Shown here: positions 10,745 to 22,047 of the stretch, in pieces
Numbering within the stretch: the stretch's first letter is position 1
Layout of the letters: every line of letters starts with the position of its first letter
Source of the DNA: Sanghuangporus weigelae
Lineage: Eukaryota > Basidiomycota > Agaricomycetes > Hymenochaetales > Hymenochaetaceae
DNA length: 64,000 nt
Assembly: GCA_033182465.1 (NCBI GenBank)
Contig: CP137329.1
Span: forward strand, 1,550,001-1,614,000
Direction of reading: 5' to 3'
The notes under the pieces: generated by a model
Told to the model about the DNA's origin: nothing
The model's database searches: none
What the model saw: the letters and a program-made list of their open reading frames with translations, nothing else
Made by a program: the position numbers and the translations under genes

Positions 10745-13700
10745 CTAGCAAATAATACAATCCTCCTTGAAACTCAGATTATACATCGCTTTGTCTACGG
10801 TCTTTTCAATTTTCTTCCAATCTGCTCGGCGCTGGATGAATTCGTAAATGTCCTACGAAAACAAGTAAATTAGTATGCGAAAGCTGTTCAACCACAGATG
10901 GAATACAGTGCTCACTTCTGGTCGGTACGCACCACCATACCGAGTTACGTCTCGAACAATCTGTGCAAGGTCCTTTGCGTCTTCTACCACATACACATGT
11001 CCAAGCATCTTCAAGTTAGAAAAGTCCGCTGTGATACTCGGGACCTACGGAGAACCAATAAGTGTACAATGAAGCCGAAAACAAGTTAGAGGTGTTGACA
11101 AACTTTCAACGACGAGATGAAGTTATGGTACACGTTGAGATCTGCGATGACCTGGAAACCGCCTGCGAGGGAGATGATCTGCCGCTTGATATGTCGATGC
11201 AATATCCTGTCTGCAGCGTTGAACAACTTCCGTATTGAAGAGAAATACCATGCGAATAACTCACGCAAGCAGTCGAATTCCGACCTCTTGGTAGAATACC
11301 TGGAGGACTTCTTTGCTGGTGCTACCACGAAGGAGCTTGCAATGCAAGTCCAAGCAAGCGATCGCTTCTTTGCAACCTTGCGTCGGGCCGAGTTCCAGAG
11401 CAGCTTCGTCCACCGGATAATACTCGCGTGCCTTCGTTCGCGTGATGATGATGTGTTCTATCTGCACTTGGAAGGTATGAGATTCATATCAAACAGAGGA
11501 GCTGAGCAACGTTCCGCACCTGGTTCATGAGTACGTCAGTACCTGCGTTCATTCCTGCTGCGACTGAGTCATCTAGTGTATTCTCGAAACGCTTCTTCTC
11601 CCTGACGACAGCATTAAGGAAATCTGTCTTATCTATATGAGTTGCCTAGACAGAAAGAGAGTTGAGCACTCTAAGAGCATGATACGGGACATAACACTTA
11701 CGAGCTCCTTGTCAAAATACACCTGAACCATGCTTTGAATGGTATCGCCGATATGAACCAATTCAAAGAATTGCATGAGAGGCGCGACGCTTGTAGTTTC
11801 TTCGTGTTCTGCAGGCTTGTACGTCCGCATCTGTTCCGTAGCCCTCTCGAAGCCAGGTGAGATGTGTCGCTCGCTCATTGACTGCAGCAGCAGAATGAAG
11901 ATTTCCTCGATCGTATCATGTACACGATGCCCATAGGAACCCGGATATCCGGCAAACGTCTCTAATCGCTTGAGAGATTCTCGATCTGCATGGATCAACT
12001 CGAGTGCCACGTCTAGGGAGAGAAGCAGGTCCATCTTGTCGAACGATGGTTTAGCAACACCATTCTTGGAGACAGTGCCATTCCTTCCGGTTGCGGTAGA
12101 TGGTGCCGGGGATGATGTGCGCACCGATGTCGGTGCGGAGGAGATGGCTGAAGCATCGTGGGTAGTCTGCGGAAACGATGATATTGACGCTATTGTCGAT
12201 ATTCACTCAATGAGTGAAGTATTAAAATTTTGGAAAACTTACATCGACTTATAGAGGCATCTTCATTCCCCTGTTCATCTTCATCTTCATCATCTCCCAG
12301 CTCAAAGACCATCTGCCCATCTTCCCTGTCAAAGTTTCGTGAATATTCCGACCCCATATTTCCAGAGTTCTGTGTGACCCAGCGCTGAGGATTCAGCATC
12401 GAGATACCTTGCACAGCGGCGGTGCCGCCTGTTGTGAGGGCCGCACCAACTGCTCCTACCGTCCGAGGTACTATCGTAACAGGGAGGAGAAGCACGTCTG
12501 TAAAGGAAGCGAGCACGGTCCGTTTCATCTGTGCCGGATTGTGCGAGCCGAGGAACCGTGGCGCTGACGGTGCAGTCGGGGCATTTGTTCCTCCAGTTTG
12601 CGCAGACATCTAGAAACATTGGTGAATGCAGGTATCAAGAGGCATGAAGGAACTAACTTTGCGCTCCCAGTCGCGATTAATTACTTCGAATGCCTGCTTT
12701 ACACTCTCAACTTCTTCATCAAGGTATTCGTCCATATTTTGCTCGAACATCTGATACCTTATGATGAAATATGAGAGCCAGTCATGGTGTCCGAAATGTA
12801 AACCTACACGACGTCCTCAGCCTGAGTGTGACTGACATGCGAATCATCATTCTTCAATTCCAGGAGTACATCAACCATACGCCATGCTTCTTTGAAAGCA
12901 GCTGCAGTTGCTCTTAAGAATGCCTCGTTTGAGATTTCACGAGCTTTGGTCAGGAGAGGTGTGGTGTATTCACCAACCTGAAAAATGTTTGCTCAATCAG
13001 ATTTCCTGACGTACAACTTGAGAAAAAAAACCATACTGACAACTTCCTGAGCTACTCTGTCTGCATAGGACAGTACTACATAGGACGTCTTTGGAAACAC
13101 ATCGACTGCAATCGTGCCATCGTTGCGAATCACGTTTAGAATATGGTCCATAAATGTGTCCATGGCAGTAAAATCTAGGATGTTATCCTTGCTACAAACA
13201 TATATTTGTTTCATTATGAATAAAGACCAATACAAATACAGAGATCGAAACGCACGTGAAGTTGTCCAATGGATTCCACACATCTTGCTCATAGAATATT
13301 TCTCGCTTCTCAGCCCATACGCGGCCCATCTCCCAGTCCGACACACGCAGGTTCGTATTTCGAAGATGACCTTCCCAGACGTCCCAACTAGCACGCGCAG
13401 CTTCTCGCATCGCATCTTCATCCTTCTTACTGTCAGCAGCATCAAACGCCGATAAGAGGTTGGCCTGAAAGCGGTCGATGGCTGACCGAAGCGAGGAGTA
13501 TAGTACTTCATGATTCCTTACCGGTCGGACAGTCGGTTGAAGATAAAGTGCAAGAAGATGTAGTGTATGCGATTGCTGTATTAAGGACGGGGACGGTGAA
13601 GGAAATAAAGAAGTCAGAATAAGGTGCGGGGCTGACGAAAGGCTAGGAAACAGAGGCTTGAGTATTGTATGCACGCGTATAAACTTCTGCCGAAAGTCAG

Positions 13701-14193
13701 ACTCCGAGCTGCCTGTTAATGCTGCAGGATGTGATGACAACGACAATCCTTGGAATGCGCCGAACAGATCTTGAGTCGTTGCGGGCGAAGCCGATGCGAA
13801 ATCTCCGAATTCATCGTCGCCCGTATCTAAAGATCCCGCAGTCGTCGACACAGCCTTCGGGCCCCTCGTTACGGATTTCCCTTTCGCTCGCAGTTCCAGC
13901 TCGTTTAGAGTCTTGCTCAAGCTCAGATTGTTGTCCTCAATGCCAAACATCTCCCATCTTGCCTTCCAGACGCGCTGATCACGACACAATTCTGCGAGCC
14001 TACGGGAAGTCCTGCTGAATGCCGGAATATCTGGAATAGCCAAGTACGTGAGGATGGACAGATACAGATCTTCTGGGAGGCGTCCTATGAGGCCTTGCGT
14101 GATAGACACCTTCTGAGATCCGCGTCCAAGGATCGTGGACGTTGCCGTAGTTGCGTAAAGCTTCACAGGTTCTAAAGTTGCGAAGCGGTCCAT
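10745..14193 (-). CDS. RCY1: Recyclin-1 (F-box and Sec10-like protein with C-terminal CaaX)
   Basis: F-box protein of endosome-to-Golgi and plasma-membrane recycling; the family binds Skp1 through the F-box and resembles exocyst Sec10 over the rest. The first exon (from ATG 14193) carries the F-box: GLIGRLPEDLYLSILTYLA, then FSRTSRRLAELCRDQRVW and the arrangement W-K-A-R-W. Later exons show the Sec10-like helical body, with SAWDVWEG-type sequence, DFTAMDTFMDHILNVI, FPKTSYVVLSYADRVAQEV, RKMSAQTGG, LDVALELIHADRESLKRLE and QFFELVHIGDTIQSMVQVYF, and near the end LAGGFQVIADLNVYHNFI. The last exon ends NLSFKEDCIIC-stop; CIIC fits a CaaX prenylation box, as in yeast Rcy1. About nine short introns are implied; their exact edges were not all resolved. 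Confidence 0.88.
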
Positions 14194-14924
14194 TGTGGCC
14201 CCCTTTTCTCGACAGATTAAAAACTTGCTCTAAAATTTGTCCCTAAATTCTTACTTCTTTATCCCCTCCTTAGCATCTTCAGCAGGCATGATGAGATATG
14301 AAGGAATCACATACGGTGTAATTGGGCTTCTCAGGCGCGTTTTGAGTTGGTCACCGTGAGTCTGAGCGGTCTTATACGTCTACCTCTCTCAAAGCATGCT
14401 ACACCTGCATTCTTCGTAGGCAAGTATTTACGGCCTCCAGAAGCTGCATGGCAGAACGAGTTCGAAGTGAAGAACAGAACTCAAGACGGACGTCAGTGAA
14501 TTACATCACGTGGATTAGTCACGATCTCGTGATTCTTGGATCGTCTGAATTCACTTCAAGTAACAAGTTGCACAGAGCTTTCATCACTGTCACTGTCGAA
14601 ACAAACCAAACAAGCTTTACTATCGGTACTCTGCAGGAGCGACGAAGGTGTGCCTCGAACTTCAAGTCCGACTCGATGCTTTCAAGGTAGGCATGCCGTT
14701 TAAGAAGCCAAGATGTTCGATGTGTATTACGATGCTGACTGTATTCTGAAGGATAATCCTAACATGCGGACTGAGTACTAAATACCCTCTATCTTCTCCT
14801 TTCCATCTGGATGTTGTATCTCTCGTTCACAATAAACGTCCTTCGACCCAGGAATATCAGGAGTTACTGCCCATCAAGGTAATGTGATTGAATATGTGTC
14901 CATCGTCTCGCCTAAACATAAGAC
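14194..14924. other. Intergenic region upstream of recyclin
   Basis: About 730 bases. It includes the recyclin promoter and, at about 14507, a CACGTG box. Short open frames are present but none shows a start, splice sites or a recognisable motif. Confidence 0.45.
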
Positions 14925-15122
14925 TTACGGGCGCGTCTGCTCACTGATGGAATTGACCTTGTTGCCTTGAAGATCTCCGGCGCACATTGGCCTGCCGGGG
15001 CACGCAGAACACCAGACTAGATAGCGGCCGTCCTGCTTCTTCACCTTATGGTGCTTGTTGTCTGGGTGGTTGCAAGTAGCACTTGGATTTCCACCTTGTG
15101 CCGTGATAAACGTACAGGGCAT
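14925..15122 (-). CDS. 65-residue Cys-rich protein, copy 1 of a two-member family
   Basis: A single-exon frame of 65 codons plus stop. It aligns without gaps to the product at 17297-17494: 25 of 65 positions are identical, including all five cysteines (residues 3, 17, 38, 41, 47), His19 and His24. Shared pattern: MPC at the start, CxHxDxKH at 17-24, GxYxVWCxxCxG at 32-43, then CAxDxxGxK at 47-55. The Cys/His spacing could bind one zinc ion; the odd fifth Cys is next to Met-Pro at the start. There is no signal peptide or membrane helix. A TATAAAAG box sits 87-94 bases upstream. The start was chosen at the MPC methionine because the paralogue begins there. I do not recognise the family; function unknown. 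Confidence 0.7.
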   Translation of the reverse strand: MPCTFITAQGGNPSATCNHPDNKHHKVKKQDGRYLVWCSACPGRPMCAGDLQGNKVNSISEQTRP

Positions 15123-15208
15123 TCTTATCAGATACGAAGACTGTTCTGTAGAGACTTTAGAAGAGAATATCTCAGCGTGTTTGGCTGGAACATGGTAGGT
15201 ACCGCTGT

Positions 15209-15216
15209 CTTTTATA
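15209..15216 (-). promoter_or_regulatory. TATA box of the 65-residue protein gene, copy 1
   Basis: TATAAAAG read on the minus strand, 87 bases from the start codon at 15122. The paralogue has a TATA box at almost the same distance. Confidence 0.55.
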
Positions 15217-15478
15217 ACATTCAATATTGTTTTTCGCCTGGAGTCGGAGCCCGTCCATTACTCGGCTCTGAGGTAAAATCTCGACCCCCTTCGTGCCAAG
15301 CATCGTCATGCAAAACAGGCGAAATGGAGCAAATTGAAACGACAAAGGAATGAAATTCTTCTTCCGTTTGTCGTGCTTGCTCCACATGCATGATGATCTT
15401 TTGCAACCGTCGCACAATCGGGAAGCCCGGTGTCGATTTACTTTGCATTTTTACTGGCTCTGAAAGCGTGGAAGTGCC

Positions 15479-16018
15479 ATGTCGGCATTTACCAATTTTC
15501 CTTCCGTAAGGCGAGTTTGCTTGACCTATGTTCCTTTGAAGTTCGTTATTTTTCGCCAGTATCTGGAAGCAAAAGGGATCGTTTTCGGCAGTCGAGAAGA
15601 GCTCCGAAGCCATCAATTGGGAGTTTGCAGAACTCTCCGAAGGGATACTGGTCAGGCCAGTGAGCTCCCGTCGCTTATTGCTTCTCTGGCGTGGCGTCCT
15701 TGGGATCGTAAATGCACATTCCTCCGCGTATTACACAATATTCTCAATCCGGCATTTATCACACCACAGACAACCAGAGACTCCTTCTCTTGTCTCTGTG
15801 GAGATCCGCATCTCACAGCTTTATTTTGCGGTAATCATCGACGAGCCAATTTGCAGTTCGGTGATCAAAAAATTTTGATTCCCGACGACCATATCCGAAT
15901 TGCTTTAGTATGTAGCACTACTGTTATACAAGTACAGGAAGCGCACACGAGCTTTCAGGAAATTAAGATAATTCCCGAAGCCATGCGCATTCAGGTCTGG
16001 CGCCTATTACTGGAATGA
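15479..16018 (+). CDS. Weak hypothetical reading frame of 179 residues
   Basis: An ATG-initiated frame of 179 codons in otherwise gene-poor sequence. The translation has no recognisable motif, no signal peptide and scattered cysteines. It could be a chance frame; it is listed because it is the longest frame between 14.2 and 18.8 kb. Confidence 0.2.
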   Translation: MSAFTNFPSVRRVCLTYVPLKFVIFRQYLEAKGIVFGSREELRSHQLGVCRTLRRDTGQASELPSLIASLAWRPWDRKCTFLRVLHNILNPAFITPQTTRDSFSCLCGDPHLTALFCGNHRRANLQFGDQKILIPDDHIRIALVCSTTVIQVQEAHTSFQEIKIIPEAMRIQVWRLLLE

Positions 16019-17296
16019 AGAAATGTGAACGCATCCGGCGACAAGACAAAATATCCGACATGAATGCAACCGCCAGGTCTGGTCTAGCTTCGTCACCCCG
16101 GTATGACACTTTCTAAATGCCTATTTACAATTTGTGCGTCACTGTCTGGGAGCTATTAACGAAATAAACAAGGTGTCCGAACAATCAGCCTGGTACAATT
16201 CGGACGCTTTCCAAGGATGACTAAACGTACAAGATGGTTCGGAAGCTTGATACCACATTCACAGAGGTTCCAAATCTTCCAACAAGGTGCGACCGACTGT
16301 ATTGTAAGCAATAGCAGAGCATCATTCTTGTCCTTAGAGAATGCTTATGAAGAGTTATGAACATGTGCTCGGAACGATGCATATGAACGATCCAAGAAGG
16401 TGTATGGGGAAGGAATTTACCGTAAGGCTCTAGGCGTCTAAATCCGATTCTCTTGATTACGAGAGTATGGAGTAAAACAAGACACGCATGGTCGGGAAGA
16501 GCCAAAGGACCGAATTGCAGCTGCTGAAGTACAGCATAGAGGAGATCACTGGATCACAGGTATTTTGTATTAGTGCATGATCCCATTTGATCTTAAGCTT
16601 GTTCTTCTCTGCAGATGAGATTACAAAGTCATATGTCGGTTAGTAAACTATGGGAAGCCGGTAGAATGGATGGCAGCTTGTTTGATGGAGCATAAGTTAT
16701 AGGTCCTTGGATCTGTGACGGGAGAATGATGGAATATTATCCATTCGAGCTTGATTTTTTTACACGCGAGGACGCTCTGAATTGAAACGTAGTCACAAAA
16801 TTGACGGATATGCCGGATTTGTTTGCTATCATGTAATGCCTCTTCTCTGAACCTGATCTACAGCATTAGGCCGGAAAGTCCGGTCAACTTCGAACCTACG
16901 CTAGCACGAGGCGTTTCCCTTGCTTGCACGGTGTAGTTAAAATCCAGCTCCCACTGGCCAGCTCGACGCACTAATGGACCTCTCTGCGATTATCGACTGT
17001 GAATACTCACAAAGTATTACTAGTTTCAACGCATTTCTTAATTCTGTGAGTACAGTATCGATCTGCCGACGTCTCGGGTACTTCCATAGTCATTCGATGA
17101 ACATGTATCTTACTTTATGAAACAAAATGTATACAAGGGTGATAGATTGGTGACGATGACCCTCCAATTTCTCCACTCGACTATACGCCCTGCTTCCGTC
17201 ATACCAGCTCCTTATTCGCAAGGGGAACAACTAGGCAGTTCCTCTGTAAACAGAGGAGCGGATAAGTAGATGATATAATTCCAATAGAGCGAACCC
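16019..17296. other. Gene-poor stretch
   Basis: About 1.3 kb with no supported gene, inverted repeat or tandem repeat. It lies downstream of the 65-residue protein gene copy 2, which reads away from 17.5 kb. Confidence 0.45.
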
Positions 17297-17494
17297 TTAC
17301 GGTGCCTTCCTGACTTCGACATTGGAGATCTTGCTACCAGCGACGTCCGTAGCACAGACATTATTCCCTGCGCACGAATTACACCAGACATGATATGTGC
17401 CACTGTCCGTCTTCCAGCGATAGTGTTTATCGTCTGCATGGCCGCATTTCGCTCCGGGAACTCCTTCAGGAAACGATGAATATTTGCAAGGCAT
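17297..17494 (-). CDS. 65-residue Cys-rich protein, copy 2 of a two-member family
   Basis: Exactly the same length as the product at 14925-15122 and collinear with it. It starts MPCKYSSFPEG, then CGHADDKHY, GTYHVWCNSCAG and CATDVAGSK. All cysteines and both histidines of the pattern are kept while surrounding residues differ widely, which implies selection on the Cys/His frame. A TATAAAG box at 17583-17589 lies 89 bases upstream, matching copy 1. Both genes are on the same strand about 2.2 kb apart, consistent with an old tandem duplication. No secretion signal is visible. Function unknown; a small zinc-binding or disulphide-stabilised protein is possible. Confidence 0.7.
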   Translation of the reverse strand: MPCKYSSFPEGVPGAKCGHADDKHYRWKTDSGTYHVWCNSCAGNNVCATDVAGSKISNVEVRKAP

Positions 17495-17582
17495 GATTTA
17501 TAAATGCGAAGATTCTTGACTTGAGAATAGACTGTAGATATCTCAGTAGGATTAGCTGTCCACTGTGGAAGAAAGGGCCGGA

Positions 17583-17589
17583 CTTTATA
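17583..17589 (-). promoter_or_regulatory. TATA box of the 65-residue protein gene, copy 2
   Basis: TATAAAG on the minus strand, 89 bases upstream of the start codon at 17494; spacing matches copy 1 within two bases. Confidence 0.55.
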
Positions 17590-18815
17590 CTTCAAAATCC
17601 TCTCCTCTTTGACATTGCCCCTGGGTGCTAACGGAAATTAGTCTTGAGGCAGGGACTCGATTCCCTGCATTCTATGTAGTGAAAGTGCACCAGACAGAAT
17701 GGGGCAAATGAGATAGGATTGGTGTACACTGTGAGGAAATCTTATGCAGCCAGATCATAACCGTTTACTTTGCTGGAAAGACCACTATGCAAGATGAAAT
17801 CGGGCCATTCCCGTTTCAGATTGCTTCGGATTCAATACTTCGCACGAAAGTGTTGAGGCGATATGCCACTCACTGCGAGCTTTTGATGCTTCAGTCCAAT
17901 TGAGGCGACTCCGATCAGTGGTGCCCATTTATCCTCGTTACTTCGTTACTTGAACAGTTTAACCTTCGTGAATTTCTTCGAGTAGAAGTACTGTGGTACC
18001 TTAGGGCAACCTAGACAATAAAGCCCAATTTCCGCATGCCATGTGGAAAGCGGTGAAGGATTATGCTCAAAATTGTGTAATCAAAATGGCACAGGCCATT
18101 GTAGCAGCACTACATTATCCAACAGTGTGTTCGTCGTCTATCTGAAACACCACTTCTTCTTTCGTGCAGACGCTCAGCACGTTCATTTCCGGTGAAAGGA
18201 ATCAATTTACCTGCATGATGTTCTCTCCTCTGTAATCGCTAAACATGGCCGGACCGGCATTTGGAAACGTCGAAATTTTCATGGTGCATAAGATTAGAGA
18301 ATAATACGGCATGAACACTCTGTTAGAGCGAGCGGAAGAAGAACTGAGGGTCGGTCTCTGAACCACGTGGCACACGGCATGTCATTGCTGAAACTTAATC
18401 CCGGCATGTAGTTACCAACAGAAACGATATCGATTGTGTAGTCAGAGAAACGAAGTCAATAGCCTAGCTATGTAAGTCCATCGACACGAGGTCACCCCAA
18501 TCATTGATTGCCTCAACAGGTGCGATCAAGATTCCTCTAGAAGTGGCAGCATCAGAATGATTGTCGTCTAGCACATATATGGAATTCTGTCCGTAAAGAA
18601 CAAAGGAATCTCGCAGATAATCCTGACAAGTATGCTTTCAGTAACTTGAAATTGATCCAATTCACTTGAAACGGCGCTTGTGAGCACTCGTTACGTAAAT
18701 GTCTGAGGCGTCAGCTCTAGACATAGCGCAATGGAATGAGGCGAGAATTACACGTGAACGCGTCATTCTTCATTATTATTATTAATGAATTAACGGAAGC
18801 ATAATACTAAAAAAA
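17590..18815. other. Gene-poor stretch
   Basis: About 1.2 kb. No supported reading frame, RNA gene or paired repeat was found. A short ATT/ATTA-rich run occurs near 18770-18785, close to the 3' end of the F-box gene. Confidence 0.45.
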
Positions 18816-20631
18816 TCAGAGCGTGAGTTTTAGTCCTTGATCCATGCATAGTTTGATCTGAGGATTCTCTGTTACGAGCTCAGGCCTTTCCAAGGTGCAC
18901 TGGAGTAATCTAAGAGTAGCAGTTGCGGAAAGTTGGTTCCTCCCTATGTGCGTTTTAGAGTCTGACTTGCACGATTGACCTTGTACTTCGATGCTTGCTG
19001 GAGACGAGCCAACTGTTGCTGAGGGATTTCGGACCCAGAATTTTGATCGTTGATCATCAGTCAAGCATCTCGAAAGGAGAAGATCAATGACTGCCTGAGA
19101 CGTGAATCTGCCTTGTTCCGTAAGTGTGATGTTGACTAGTCGCGGGCAGACTGAAGTAGCATATCTAATGGTGTCCGTATGGGACGAATCTGGATCGGTC
19201 ACAGTCTCATCGAGTGGTTCCCCCTCGTCTAAAGTGCATTCGCGCATCATTGTAAGAGCTCGGAGAATTGTATCAGTTAGACCAGGTTTTATAATACGAA
19301 GTTCCTCGACTGTTGTTATCTGTTCAAGTAGACTTGTAAGCTCTCGCTCTCGTATCACGCCTGATAGATCGGAGAACATAAAGAATACAAGCCGCGGTTT
19401 CGAGACCTGCAGGAATCGCATGAACCTTAGAAAGACCGATCCTGTTTCCATAACGTCTCTGCACGCGAACTCCAAGAATACAAGAGAAGGAACGTAAAGG
19501 ATATCCAGCAGTCTGCTCGTCGACTCATCAGCAGAGAACCGAAATCTGCGGAGCTTGTCTAATTGAACGATGCGGTTGGAATCATTCCATACTTGCTGTG
19601 GTCGAATCAGTTGAATGTCAAGTGTCAGATCTTGAAGGTTAGGCGACGTTTCCAGCATATGTAATAGATCATCGGTCCAGATTAAAGCAGCGAGGGAAAG
19701 TTTACACAACGAGTTTGTATGAAACTTCTTTGAGTTGCTACCAGGAATGACTTTAAGAAGGATATTCCACAGCATAATGCGCTGCAAAGATACAGGTGTC
19801 TCTCCTATCCGCCAATATATCACGACGCTGTCGACAGCAATTCCATATATGGTCAATGAAGATAGACGTTTGGAACGCGACACATCAAGAACAGCGGCGA
19901 AGGTACCCAGAGCATCGCCGCCACCGCTTGATGTGGTCAATGTACGCTCGCAGGAGAAATCAAGAGTTAGGGAGTCCAAATACGGAGCCAATCCCCGTTC
20001 GATGAGAGACATCACGGGTAGCAGATGCCGGAAAGGCGCGGCCAGAAACAGATGTCGCCATTGCTGTGAAAATGGCAGGAATCCTGACACCAGATCGGTC
20101 ATATGATGCTCTACTCGAACATCACTGTGCGTCCATGATTCGTTGAAAGGACTTGATAGATCAACATCTAGCGAAATATCAACTGATCCTGATCTAGACA
20201 AGTAGGTGGACAGCATGCTCGAGAAACGTCGAAGCATCAAGATCAGCTCAGCTTCGTCGACATGTTTACGCGGAATCTTCAGCCGCAGGCCTGACCACAG
20301 TTTTGGTGTTGTTAATGCAATACTTCGCCAATATCTGCATACTCTCTGTTATGGACGAACAACAATTTCAATTTGGAAGTCTTGTCTATCGTCCAGTTTG
20401 TTCACTCACCGTAAGCAACAGCGGTGCGACGTCCTCGCTTGGTATTATATTGTATGAAGGGAGGCAGAATATAAATATCAGACCCAAAACTTCCGGGATC
20501 AGGTTCAGTCTGTGCCACGAGGATGTCTCGTGTAAGGAGTCTTGTCTGTAAACGACTATCTGATTATTGCCTTGTCGAGGAAACATGAGCAGGGAGTGAG
20601 TGTCTTTGAATGGGACATTTAAGCGAGGCAT
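18816..20631 (-). CDS. F-box domain protein (Agaricomycete type)
   Basis: Probable substrate receptor of an SCF ubiquitin ligase. Exon 1, from ATG 20631, encodes IPEVLGLIFIFCLPSYN and APLLLT; a GTGAGT donor and an AACAG acceptor then join, in frame, to RVCRYWRSIALTTPKLWSGL, which completes the typical Agaricomycete F-box. The large second exon runs to the stop near 18816 and contains many Leu-rich stretches (for example LQRIMLWNILLKVIP, LCKLSLAALIWTDDLLHML) like the degenerate LRR region of this family. Such genes are highly multiplied in mushroom-forming fungi; the substrate is unknown. Confidence 0.82.
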
Positions 20632-20831
20632 GCATACAGAGGAATAAGAGAGAACAGAAACATCGTTATGTGCATTTGCCCCGTCGTTCTGCTGCGCAAT
20701 CCAACGGCTTCCTGGTGGTGGTTTGCCTTCGAGTTTGCATTAGTACTTACTTAATAAATTACTCACAGTCACATGCATGCATCATTACATAATATCTGTC
20801 TAAAGTAACTACATGTATTAGTAAGTAAATA

Positions 20832-21274
20832 GAGGTCTTTTGCTATCAAACGATATCTGATAGCGAACGTTTGAAAATTCTGGGGTCCACCGCTTGAACG
20901 TGAGAGATCATGACAAAGACTTAAGCGACATCTTGCCAATCCGTAACGCAGTTCTGACCCTGATTGGCAAGTTCTTGTCTCCACAACCTTCAAGTCAAAA
21001 TAAAATCCTTTTTCTGATTTGAGCTCTGGTTCACAGAAATATATAGTATAAGAGCACATACTCGATGTGAATAGCATAATTTTGTCAGATTATTCTCATC
21101 TCCTACTCCTTAAATGAGGAAGAGTTAATCCAGTTGATCGGCATTCCCAAACTAGACGATGTGACCTCTGTGACAGAACCCTTCGGCTCGCAGCCGCCTG
21201 ATTACAAACAAGGTTTTGCCTCGGCTGAATATGGGGTTTTGAAAATCCGTCACCGTTTGATAGCAAAAGACCTC
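20832..21274. mobile_element. TA-flanked terminal-inverted-repeat element, 443 bp
   Basis: The ends are perfect inverted repeats of 21 bases (GAGGTCTTTTGCTATCAAAC plus one more base) at 20832-20852 and 21254-21274. Each end is flanked by TA (20830-20831 and 21275-21276), the target duplication of Tc1/mariner/pogo-type transposases. Further in, the ends diverge. There is no transposase frame of useful size, so this is a MITE-like non-autonomous element. Confidence 0.7.
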
Positions 21275-22047
21275 TAATATCCCATTACATGGTCTCGATG
21301 ACAAGATTGCACTTATGGCTACGATTCATTCTTTTCCTTGCTTGAGCTCAATATACGATTGTAGTCGTGGAAATGAATGCTATGTACGCGAAAGAGCCCG
21401 ACTCTGCTTCTGCAGCGACTTCGGCGTGATAGACAAAATCAAAACTACCGTGTCCATCCAATTATCGTCCTGTCTAAAAACGCGGATCGATAGTGCATAA
21501 AGTGCACAAATACATGAGAATAACCCGATCATGAGAGGTCATGTATTGGAAGGCTGGCAAACCATTGTGTCCGCTCCATATTAATTCAAAAGAAAATCAC
21601 AACTTCTTGCATGCTAGTCATTGTGTACTGTTTGGTAGTCATTATGCGGTACGATTATCAACTCGACGTCATTCACATCTGCATCCAAACACCATTCTTG
21701 ACCCGTATATATTGCATATTAGTGGAAGTCATGTCTTGACGAATTCTCAGAAGATCTTTTCTAGATAGGTGAATGTTACTGTAATCTTTGAAATTGAGTT
21801 TCTCTGGTCGGCTTGAAACAGTCCAGCCGGCATGCTGATGGGATTCTGACTGTCGATAGATAATAGGTATACGGACGGAGCCTACAATGGCACTGGGTAA
21901 AACCGCGGCTGTTTATTGCTTGTCATAGTGATACGTGGCTTTTTAACCGATTTTAGAAGAGGAGCCCCGCAGTATTCCGTCCTCTGTAATGACGGCATAT
22001 GCGGGATTCAGAATGTCAGGTAGGATTTCTGTAGGATTCGTTCATAT
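21275..22047. other. Intergenic region
   Basis: About 770 bases between the inverted-repeat element and the DUF6534-type gene. Short open frames only; nothing recognisable. Confidence 0.4.

Noticed and set aside
15221-15616. Minus-strand open frame of 131 codons between the two small Cys-rich genes
   Set aside because: It overlaps the promoter and TATA box of copy 1, has no motif and no fitting splice sites.
20769-21077. Minus-strand open frame of about 100 codons with several cysteines
   Set aside because: It overlaps the 443-bp inverted-repeat element and has no motif or paralogue.
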